From: Nitrospinota bacterium
GTDB taxonomy: Bacteria > Nitrospinota > Nitrospinia > Nitrospinales > VA-1
DNA length: 5,163 nt
NCBI GenBank assembly: GCA_002731985.1
Contig: PCCT01000014.1
Location: forward strand, 1 to 5,163
Reading direction: 5' to 3'
In this document: positions 1-5,163 of the stretch, in pieces
Position numbering within the stretch: position 1 is the first letter of the stretch
Layout: the number at the start of each line of letters is the position of its first letter
The notes under the pieces: model-generated
What the model was told of the DNA's origin: nothing
Database searches by the model: none
The model's input: the letters and a program-made list of their open reading frames with translations, nothing else
Made by a program: the position numbers and the translations under genes

Positions 1-525
1 AAATTCGCTCCCGCCTATTACCAAAAAGGACTGATCTATGAGGAATGGGACAAAAGGAAAGAGGCTCTCGAAGCATATTTAAAAGCTGTTGAGCTAGACC
101 CGACCTATGATGACGCGCGTCTGGGGCTTGCGTCAGTTTATGGTAAATCAGTATTAAACGACCTTGCTGTGGAGCAGTATCTTGAAGTTGCGGAAACACG
201 AAAGAACGATCCTGAACTTCAATTTAAAATCGCGCTGGAATACTGGTACCTCCAGAATATCCCTAAAACTGCAAACCACTATGTCAGAGTGATCGAGATC
301 GACCCCAAGCATCTGCAAGCACATTTGAATCTTATCAGTGTGTATGAGCGGATGAAAAACTGGGGAAAAGCTATTGAAGAAATCGAAATTGTCAAACGGT
401 TGGCCGGAGAGACTCAGAACCAACCGGCAATAAGCATCGCAGAAAAAAAATTGAAATTCATCGAAGGAAGAATGAATTTAACCGAAGAGGAAATGAAGCG
501 GAAAACAGAACCGCCGTTTAATTAG
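1..525 (+). CDS. TPR-repeat protein, C-terminal part (5' end outside window)
   Basis: The frame is open from the first base to a TAG at 523-525, giving 174 residues without a start codon, so the gene begins upstream; the in-frame GTG at 169 is internal. The fragment reads as tandem tetratricopeptide repeats. Repeat 1 (residues about 1-34) has the classical pattern of small and aromatic positions ending in AVELDP. A degenerate repeat covers about 35-70, a third about 71-102 ends in VIEIDP, and a fourth about 103-136 contains AHLNLISVYERMKNWGKAIE. A charged, probably helical tail (137-174) follows. TPR arrays are protein-protein interaction scaffolds; no catalytic domain or membrane segment is visible in this part, so the partner and role are unknown. 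The gene is followed by 642 bp without a clear gene, so it is probably the last gene of its transcription unit. The TPR assignment is firm; any specific function would be a guess. Confidence 0.9.
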   Translation, partial: KFAPAYYQKGLIYEEWDKRKEALEAYLKAVELDPTYDDARLGLASVYGKSVLNDLAVEQYLEVAETRKNDPELQFKIALEYWYLQNIPKTANHYVRVIEIDPKHLQAHLNLISVYERMKNWGKAIEEIEIVKRLAGETQNQPAISIAEKKLKFIEGRMNLTEEEMKRKTEPPFN

Positions 526-562
526 GCTAGCGCTTGCTGGCTATTTGACATTTTAATTGTTT
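525..562 (+). terminator. Weak candidate rho-independent terminator after the TPR gene
   Basis: GCTAGC (526-531) can pair with GCTGGC (536-541) around a GCTT loop, giving a 6-bp stem with one G-U pair. It begins directly after the stop codon. The downstream sequence is T-rich but interrupted (TATTTGACATTTTAATTGTTTT), not a clean U-tract. The position fits an end-of-gene terminator, but the stem is short, so this is a tentative call. Confidence 0.4.
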
Positions 563-646
563 TGTGGCCAGTGCATATCCTCCGGACGCTCCATCCACGA
601 AATGCAAATGGCGTTCTTTGCGGTCAAATACCATGCAGGTCATTAA

Positions 647-790
647 AGTGGAATCGGAAAGTGGCGGGCATTGGACCCGACACTCGGACAGGACTCTGTC
701 GACGCGACACACATCAAACTGACAGAGAGCGAACGGGAAGACCCCTTCAAGCTGATGGAGTTTGTGGGGCGAGTTGATAGTTTAGAGTAA
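647..790 (+). pseudogene. Possible remnant of a small gene (C-terminal 47 codons)
   Basis: Between an in-frame TAA (644-646) and a TAA at 788-790 lies a 47-codon open stretch with no convincing start codon or ribosome binding site. Its last part, HIKLTESEREDPFKLMEFVG followed by RVDSLE, has the composition of a genuine soluble protein end. Directly upstream, the same frame is also open (about 560-643) and contains MQMAFFAVKYHAGH before the TAA. This could be the decayed tail of a small gene, perhaps of the antitoxin-like size class, but I do not recognise a family. Overlapping open frames occur on both strands here and chance cannot be excluded. Confidence 0.2.
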
Positions 791-969
791 AATTAAAGGC
801 AAAACCTCCCCACCAGAACCTTCGATAATCCGAAAAATAGCACTTGCGATCCTCGAAAGGCCGGTAATAAAGGGGCTTCGGCGCTATTGGCTGTCAGGGG
901 CAGACTTTGACCGTGAAAATCGGTATAAATCATTAAATATCAAAAAGTTAAAAAAGTTTTGGTTTTTGT
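791..969. other. Intergenic stretch without a supportable gene
   Basis: No start codon with a plausible ribosome binding site leads into a protein-like frame. On the minus strand several short open frames (31-48 codons between stops) cover roughly 760-890, but each is broken and none resembles a family I know. The end of the stretch (about 915-969) becomes strongly AT-rich as it approaches the nrdJ promoter. A weak GTCA/TGAC palindrome around GTCAGGGGCAGACTTTGAC (893-911) is the only local symmetry. Confidence 0.4.
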
Positions 970-998
970 TTGACAACACAACATATTGCGTATATTTT
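970..998 (+). promoter_or_regulatory. Sigma-70-type promoter of nrdJ
   Basis: A consensus -35 hexamer TTGACA (970-975) is followed, after exactly 17 bp, by TATTTT (993-998) as the -10 element. An overlapping TATATT at 991-996 would give a 15-bp spacer and is less likely. The surroundings are AT-rich. Transcription would start near 1004-1006, giving an nrdJ leader of about 160 nt. It is the only promoter of this quality I found in the 642-bp gap and it points at nrdJ. Confidence 0.75.
976..991 (+). promoter_or_regulatory. Candidate NrdR box 1 (in promoter spacer)
   Basis: ACACAACATATTGCGT agrees at 14 of 16 positions with the palindromic NrdR-box pattern as I remember it (ACAC-W-ATATAT-W-GTGT), and its two halves are complementary at 6 of 8 positions. 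It fills the spacer between the -35 and -10 hexamers, where a bound repressor would block RNA polymerase. NrdR is the ATP-cone/zinc-ribbon repressor of ribonucleotide reductase operons, and the next gene is a ribonucleotide reductase, so context and motif agree. No nrdR gene lies in the window. Confidence 0.7.
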
Positions 999-1007
999 AT
1001 TACCTGA

Positions 1008-1023
1008 CTACAAGATACGGGTG
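1008..1023 (+). promoter_or_regulatory. Candidate NrdR box 2 (weaker, downstream of transcription start)
   Basis: CTACAAGATACGGGTG is a degenerate match (about 8 of 16 positions) and has poor internal symmetry, so alone it would not be called. It starts exactly 32 bp after box 1. NrdR boxes are known to occur in pairs about three helical turns (31-32 bp) apart, on the same face of the DNA, and the spacing is the main support. It would sit just downstream of the predicted transcription start. Confidence 0.45.
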
Positions 1024-1157
1024 TTTAGTTTTTCAAGCATCACTTCAAAATGGGGAAACGCGACAGTGGAAAAGGGCAAAACCCTCCTTTGAAAATTCGC
1101 TTTAAATATCCTCATTTTACGGATAAATAGCTTTCTTCTTAGCAGGTAAATCGTAGC

Positions 1158-1162
1158 GGAGG
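1158..1162 (+). promoter_or_regulatory. Ribosome binding site that sets the nrdJ start
   Basis: GGAGG lies 5 nt before the GTG at 1168. An ATG at 1166-1168 overlaps this codon but is in another frame, so GTG is the initiation codon. No other in-frame start nearby has as good a Shine-Dalgarno sequence. Confidence 0.8.
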
Positions 1163-1167
1163 TTCAT

Positions 1168-4100
1168 GTGCAAATAAGTCAGGTATTTACTAAAGATCAG
1201 AGCGACCCCTATAGCGGAATAGAATTTGTAGAAAGAACTTCGAAAATCACCGGTGCGGATGGTTCAACCGTTTCTGAGATGGAAAAGGTGATGGTACCCA
1301 CCTCTTGGTCTCAAGTGGCGGTAGATATCATGGCTCAGAAGTATTTTCGCAAGGCGGGAGTTCCGACCCGATTGAAGAGGAAACAGGAAGAAGGCATCCC
1401 CGAATGGCTTTGTCCTAAAGAAATAGACACTGAAGCACTGTCTCAGCTTCCGGAATCGGAGCGGATGAGTGGTAGCGAAGGCGATTCGCGTCAGGTGTTT
1501 CACCGCTTGGCGGGTTGCTGGACCTATTGGGGCTGGAAGAACAAGAGCTTCGAAGACGAAGCTCAGGCACGTAACTATTACAATGAGATGTGCCATATGC
1601 TGGCAGGCCAGATGGCCGCCCCAAATTCTCCGCAATGGTTTAATACGGGTCTTAACTGGGCTTATGGTATCGAGGGTCCGGCTCAAGGACATTATTTCTT
1701 CAATACAGAAACCAACAAGGTTGAAAAATCCAAAAACGCTTACGAGCGTCCGCAACCCCACGCCTGCTTCATACTTTCCGTTAAGGATGATCTTGTCGGG
1801 AAAGGTGGAATCATGGACCTGTGGCAACAGGAGGCACGGTTGTTCAAATTTGGATCGGGCACCGGTTCCAATTTTTCCAACCTGCGTGGCGAGGGCGAGT
1901 CTCTTTCTGGCGGTGGTAAATCGTCGGGACTCATGAGTTTTCTCAAGATTGGCGATCGCGCGGCAGGGGCTATTAAGTCTGGTGGGACCACACGACGTGC
2001 CGCCAAGATGGTGACTCTCGATATCGACCACCCCGACATAGAGAAGTTTATTAACTGGAAAGCCAGGGAAGAGCGTAAGGTTGCTTCGCTGACTACAGGA
2101 AGCCGCATCGTCAAACGACGGCTCAAGGAAGTTCTTCTCGCCTGCTGGGATGAAGCGTTCACAGAGGGCAACCGCTTCGATGTCAAAGAGAATACCCGAC
2201 TCAAGAAAGCGGTTCGACGAGCTATAGAGGATTTTATTCCAGAAAACTACGTTTATCGTGTCATTCAACTGGCGCAACAAGGGGTCAGGGATTTTGAGTT
2301 TGAAGAGTATGACACCAACTGGGACTCTGAGGCTTACGCCACGGTTTCCGGGCAGAATAGCAACAACTCTGTACGCCTGACCAACGATTTTCTGAGGGCA
2401 GTAGAATATGATAATGACTGGGAACTTAAGCAGCGTACCGATGGAAAAGTAAGCCGTACGCTGAAAGCCCGTGAGTTGTGGGAGTCTATCAACGAAGCCG
2501 CTTGGGCCAGCGCTGATCCCGGACTTCAGTTCGACACCACGATCAACGAATGGCATACCTGTCCCGAAGAAGATCGCATTCGCGCTTCCAACCCGTGTTC
2601 AGAATATATGTTTCTCGACGACACCGCCTGCAATCTGGCGTCGATAAACTTGATGAAATTTTTTAACGAAAGCACTGGCGTGTTTAATGTGGATGGTTTT
2701 CGTCATGCTTGTCGTTTGTGGACACTGACACTTGAAATTTCTGTAGCGATGGCGCAGTTCCCCAATGCCGAGATCGCGCGCAAGAGTTACAAATACCGTA
2801 CCTTGGGATTGGGCTATGCCAACCTGGGCGCTTTGCTCATGGTCCTGGGGATTCCTTACGACTCCGACCAGAGTCGGGCCATGACCGGAGCGATTTCTGC
2901 GTTACTGACCGGAGCGGCCTATGCGGCGTCTGCCGAGTTGGCTGAAGAGTTGGGCCCTTTCATGCAGTACGAGAGAAATAAGAAACACATGATGCGTGTT
3001 TTGCACAATCACCGAAGGGCCGCCTTGAATGCTGACCGGCAAGAGTATGAAGGGCTGACGGTCTTTCCTCAGGGAATCAGGGCGGAGTATTGTCCTAATA
3101 ATATACTGGTGGCGGCTAAAAAAGCCTGGGATGATGCCTTGGAATTGGGCGAAAAACACGGTTTTCGTAACGCGCAAACCACATGTATTGCTCCGACCGG
3201 AACTATTGGTTTGCTGATGGACTGTGACACGACGGGTATTGAGCCAGATTACGCTTTGGTTAAATACAAGAAACTTGCGGGCGGCGGATATTTTAAGATC
3301 ATCAATCAATCCGTTCCTTCTGCTCTCAGACGGCTGGGTTATAAGTCCGAAGAAATTCGATCCATCATCGAATACTGTGTTGGGACCGCTAGCTTGGAAA
3401 GCTCTCCGTATATCAACATCGATTCATTAAAGGCAAAAGGATTCACCGATGATGCTCTCGCGAAAATTCAGGACGAATTGCCCAAGGTGTTCGACATCAC
3501 ATTTGCATTCAATAAATTTGTTCTGGGCGAGACCTTCTGTAAAGAAGTCCTCGGTATAGGTGGAGAACTCGATGCTTTTGATTTCAATATGCTCAAGTAT
3601 CTCGGATTCACAGATAAGGAAATTTCTGAAGCCAATAACGTTGTTTGTGGCACCATGACCGTAGAGAACGCTCCGCACCTTAAAGAGAGACACTATCAGG
3701 TATTTGATTGTGCTAATAAATGCGGAAAGTATGGTAAACGATTCATCCGGCCCGAAGCGCATATCCATATGATGGCGGCGGCGCAACCATTTCTTTCAGG
3801 CGCCATTTCCAAAACCATCAACATGCCTAACCACTCAACCCTTGAAGAGGTGGACAAAGCCCACATGCTGTGCTGGAAACTCATGCTCAAAGGCACGGCG
3901 GTTTATAGAGACGGTTCTAAACTGAGTCAGCCGCTTAACAGTGTTGTCAGCGAAGATTTCAAAATGCTGGATGTTGAGGATGTCGACGAGAAGCAACCCC
4001 TTAAAGTTGCTGAGAAAATTGTTGAGATCATACGTGAGAGAAAACGGAAAACTCTTCCGCATCGTAGAGCCGGTTATACCCAGAAAGCGGTGATCGCGGG

Positions 4101-4806
4101 ACACAAAGTTTATCTCCGCACCGGTCAATACGATGACGGATCGCTGGGCGAAATATTCATCGACATGCACAAGGAAGGCGCCGCCTACCGTAGTCTCATG
4201 AACTGCTTTGCGATTGCCATTTCTCTCGGACTCCAACACGGTGTGCCGCTGGAAGAGTTTGTCGACGCGTTTGTATTCACCCGTTTTGAGCCTAACGGCA
4301 TCGTCACCGGTAACCAGCGCATCACAATGGCCACCTCCACTATCGATTATATTTTCAGGGACTTGGCTATTCACTATCTCGACCGTACCGATCTTGCCCA
4401 GGTAACTCCAGACGATCTCCGGTCAGATGCCATTGGCAAGAATGACGAATCGGGGCCTGATAAAACTGCCAAACAGGTACCCGAAGGCGAGCCAATGGTT
4501 CAGGCGGAAGGAAAGGCGCAATGGAAACCCACTCTGATTGCTCTACCCGGTAACGGCAATGGAAACGGTAATGGCAACGGACACGCCGAGCCCGTTGTGG
4601 TGACCCCGGTTCACGGTAACGGCAATGGAAATGGCAAGAACGGTGGGCAAGCAGTCGCGGCACGAAAGCTGGTGGCCAAGACGGCCATCGCCAAGCTTAA
4701 AGGTTACGAAGGCGATCCCTGCGGCGATTGCGGACAGTTGACCCTCGTGAGAAACGGCACCTGCCTGAAGTGTCAGGCATGCGGTGCTACCTCTGGCTGT
4801 TCGTAA
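1168..4806 (+). CDS. nrdJ: Class II adenosylcobalamin-dependent ribonucleoside-diphosphate reductase, complete
   Basis: This 1212-residue protein reduces ribonucleotides to deoxyribonucleotides in the cytoplasm using a radical generated from adenosylcobalamin, so it needs neither oxygen nor a small radical subunit. The catalytic barrel spans about 110-915. Visible landmarks are C200 (in PHACFI) and C488 (in [12 protein letters not shown]), the expected disulfide-forming pair; the finger loop NPCSE with N475, C477 (thiyl radical) and E479; the SGTGSN loop (230-235); [10 protein letters not shown] (272-281) in the specificity-loop region; and APTGT (675-679). C477 and C488 are 11 residues apart, the spacing known for Thermotoga NrdJ. 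A TSCPD-type domain follows at about 965-1070, then a Gly-Asn-rich linker (about 1085-1165), then a six-cysteine tail (1185, 1188, 1199, 1202, 1205, 1211) likely to bind zinc and pass reducing equivalents. Length and domain order match the long NrdJ form. No N-terminal ATP-cone is evident, so overall-activity control by dATP is unlikely. The gene starts with GTG, stands alone, and is probably NrdR-controlled. All key residues are intact. Confidence 0.97.
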   Translation: MQISQVFTKDQSDPYSGIEFVERTSKITGADGSTVSEMEKVMVPTSWSQVAVDIMAQKYFRKAGVPTRLKRKQEEGIPEWLCPKEIDTEALSQLPESERMSGSEGDSRQVFHRLAGCWTYWGWKNKSFEDEAQARNYYNEMCHMLAGQMAAPNSPQWFNTGLNWAYGIEGPAQGHYFFNTETNKVEKSKNAYERPQPHACFILSVKDDLVGKGGIMDLWQQEARLFKFGSGTGSNFSNLRGEGESLSGGGKSSGLMSFLKIGDRAAGAIKSGGTTRRAAKMVTLDIDHPDIEKFINWKAREERKVASLTTGSRIVKRRLKEVLLACWDEAFTEGNRFDVKENTRLKKAVRRAIEDFIPENYVYRVIQLAQQGVRDFEFEEYDTNWDSEAYATVSGQNSNNSVRLTNDFLRAVEYDNDWELKQRTDGKVSRTLKARELWESINEAAWASADPGLQFDTTINEWHTCPEEDRIRASNPCSEYMFLDDTACNLASINLMKFFNESTGVFNVDGFRHACRLWTLTLEISVAMAQFPNAEIARKSYKYRTLGLGYANLGALLMVLGIPYDSDQSRAMTGAISALLTGAAYAASAELAEELGPFMQYERNKKHMMRVLHNHRRAALNADRQEYEGLTVFPQGIRAEYCPNNILVAAKKAWDDALELGEKHGFRNAQTTCIAPTGTIGLLMDCDTTGIEPDYALVKYKKLAGGGYFKIINQSVPSALRRLGYKSEEIRSIIEYCVGTASLESSPYINIDSLKAKGFTDDALAKIQDELPKVFDITFAFNKFVLGETFCKEVLGIGGELDAFDFNMLKYLGFTDKEISEANNVVCGTMTVENAPHLKERHYQVFDCANKCGKYGKRFIRPEAHIHMMAAAQPFLSGAISKTINMPNHSTLEEVDKAHMLCWKLMLKGTAVYRDGSKLSQPLNSVVSEDFKMLDVEDVDEKQPLKVAEKIVEIIRERKRKTLPHRRAGYTQKAVIAGHKVYLRTGQYDDGSLGEIFIDMHKEGAAYRSLMNCFAIAISLGLQHGVPLEEFVDAFVFTRFEPNGIVTGNQRITMATSTIDYIFRDLAIHYLDRTDLAQVTPDDLRSDAIGKNDESGPDKTAKQVPEGEPMVQAEGKAQWKPTLIALPGNGNGNGNGNGHAEPVVVTPVHGNGNGNGKNGGQAVAARKLVAKTAIAKLKGYEGDPCGDCGQLTLVRNGTCLKCQACGATSGCS
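4549..4647 (+). repeat. Gly-Asn dipeptide repeats in the NrdJ linker
   Basis: Two low-complexity runs encode alternating glycine and asparagine: residues 1128-1138 (five GN units plus G) and 1150-1156, continuing into KNGG. They flank a short [11 protein letters not shown] segment. Codons alternate between GGT/GGC/GGA and AAC/AAT, so the DNA is a 6-bp-unit repeat with synonymous variation. The run lies between the TSCPD domain and the cysteine tail and would form a flexible tether. Hexamer slippage could change its length between strains. Confidence 0.9.
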
Positions 4807-4824
4807 GATAAGTAAGATTTCTTA

Positions 4825-4893
4825 AGTGTAGTTGCCTAATTTATTGGGCGGTTTTAAAAATCAACTTCGCTCAATAAATTGGGCAACTACACT
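4825..4893. repeat. Nested inverted repeat (26-bp arms) between convergent genes
   Basis: The left arm 4825-4850 and right arm 4868-4893 are inverted copies with 24 of 26 identities and a 17-nt loop (4851-4867). Both mismatches become G-U pairs in plus-strand RNA, so the transcript can form an unbroken 26-bp stem. Each arm also contains its own 16-nt near-palindrome (GCCTAATTTATTGGGC at 4835-4850; GCTCAATAAATTGGGC at 4869-4884), allowing two small hairpins instead of one large one. It begins 18 nt after the nrdJ stop and ends 25 nt before the end of the minus-strand gene, so it could stop transcription from both sides. There is no U-tract on either side, so it is not a standard intrinsic terminator. 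It could instead be a copy of a dispersed palindromic (REP- or MITE-like) repeat. Confidence 0.85.
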
Positions 4894-4918
4894 AACCCGT
4901 TCCCTCTGAACAATCCAG

Positions 4919-5163
4919 TCATTCCACAGACTTGACACAGCGGAAGCCAAATGTCGGATTTTTCATCTCGCCGTCCACCACGTTACGATATCTGATAGTT
5001 GCCAGCTGATGCTGGCTCGCCCAACTGCCACCCTTGGCAACTCGCAGAGTTCTGGTTTTGTTTTTCTTCGACCCCATATTTGTAAGCAGGGGTGAATGAA
5101 CGCTGTCTACCCATTCCCATACATTACCGATCATATCCATGGCGCCATAAGGCCCGGCTCCCA
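4919..5163 (-). CDS. FGE-sulfatase (SUMF1-fold) domain protein, C-terminal end (5' part outside window)
   Basis: The last 80 residues are present, ending in TGA at 4919-4921; the start lies beyond the window edge. The fragment has the signature of the formylglycine-generating-enzyme/sulfatase-modifying-factor fold: GPYGAMDMIGNVWEWVDS near its beginning, then RVAKGGSW (40-47), an RYR motif (57-59) and the terminal GFRC motif (72-75). In true FGE enzymes the segment after GGS-Y/W carries two catalytic cysteines; here it reads ASQHQLATIRYR with none. The protein is therefore probably a non-FGE member of this superfamily, which includes many proteins of other or unknown function. Upstream domains, signal peptide and partners cannot be seen. 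The gene is convergent with nrdJ and is unlikely to share its regulation. Confidence 0.92.
   Translation of the reverse strand, partial: GAGPYGAMDMIGNVWEWVDSVHSPLLTNMGSKKNKTRTLRVAKGGSWASQHQLATIRYRNVVDGEMKNPTFGFRCVKSVE

Larger units (their letters stand above)
1005..1167 (+). promoter_or_regulatory. nrdJ 5' leader, about 160 nt, no recognised riboswitch
   Basis: The predicted leader between the transcription start and the nrdJ start codon contains two small hairpins: AGGG-CAAAA-CCCT (1073-1085), followed by CCTTT, and TATCC/GGATA (1107-1111 with 1121-1125, 9-nt loop). Neither is strong. A cobalamin riboswitch would be expected to show a B12-box-like conserved core; GGGGAAACGCGACAGTGG (1052-1069) is only a loose echo of it and the rest of the fold is not apparent. 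The leader's function, if any, is unknown. Confidence 0.35.

Noticed and set aside
304..354. Possible independent small gene from the internal GTG at 169
   Set aside because: The frame is open to the window start and the TPR repeat pattern continues unbroken upstream of that GTG, so it is internal to a larger gene.
527..712. 61-codon minus-strand open frame in the intergenic region
   Set aside because: It has no convincing ribosome binding site, no recognised family, and overlaps other equally open short frames; it ends inside the candidate terminator of the TPR gene.
562..777. 71-codon plus-strand open frame beginning near GTGGCC
   Set aside because: Its composition (many Arg, Cys, Trp, Thr) is unlike a normal protein, and the neighbouring frame ending at 790 looks more protein-like.
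893..911. GTCAGGGGCAGACTTTGAC, resembling fragments seen near REP-associated transposases
   Set aside because: Symmetry is limited to 4-bp GTCA/TGAC ends, no second copy or transposase is in the window, and the resemblance is from memory only.
1052..1090. Possible cobalamin riboswitch core (GGGGAAACGCGACAGTGG)
   Set aside because: Only a loose resemblance to the conserved core; the remaining stems and the B12 box are not recognisable, and the leader is short for a complete riboswitch.
1264..2556. 430-codon open frame on the minus strand inside nrdJ
   Set aside because: It lies entirely antisense to a clearly conserved reductase, has no recognisable domain, and is best explained as a shadow of the codon bias of nrdJ.
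4811..4824. Small palindrome TAAGATTTCTTA just after nrdJ
   Set aside because: A 5-bp A/T-rich stem is too weak to be a terminator and is expected by chance in such sequence.

Overview
The window looks like ordinary chromosome from a Gram-negative-type bacterium of moderate GC content. No rRNA, tRNA, CRISPR array, intact insertion sequence or phage gene is visible. The long-form class II (cobalamin-dependent) ribonucleotide reductase with a TSCPD domain and a C-terminal cysteine tail, next to a TPR protein and an FGE-sulfatase-fold protein, suggests a lineage of the deltaproteobacterial or Nitrospinota kind. That placement is inference from gene content and is not proven by the sequence.

Layout: (1) Positions 1-525 (+) hold the 3' end of a TPR-repeat protein whose start lies outside the window, with a weak hairpin terminator at its stop codon. 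(2) Positions 526-1167 form a 642-bp gene-poor stretch. Its first half carries only short open fragments, one of which (647-790) might be the tail of a decayed gene. Its second half is AT-rich and holds a strong sigma-70-type promoter, two candidate NrdR boxes 32 bp apart, and a leader of about 160 nt. (3) Positions 1168-4806 (+) hold a complete 1212-residue NrdJ with an intact active site. (4) Positions 4807-4918 separate convergent genes and hold a 26-bp inverted repeat whose arms are themselves palindromic. (5) Positions 4919-5163 (-) hold the C-terminal end of an FGE-sulfatase-domain protein that lacks the two catalytic cysteines of true formylglycine-generating enzymes.

How it fits together: nrdJ appears to be a stand-alone transcription unit. 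Its product would supply deoxyribonucleotides with or without oxygen, using adenosylcobalamin. The promoter architecture points to repression by NrdR, the nucleotide-sensing regulator of ribonucleotide reductase genes, rather than control by a cobalamin riboswitch, for which I see no convincing motif. The flanking TPR and FGE-like genes show no functional link to nrdJ. I found no clear evidence of a new multi-gene system. The most notable signals are the NrdR box pair and the nested palindrome.
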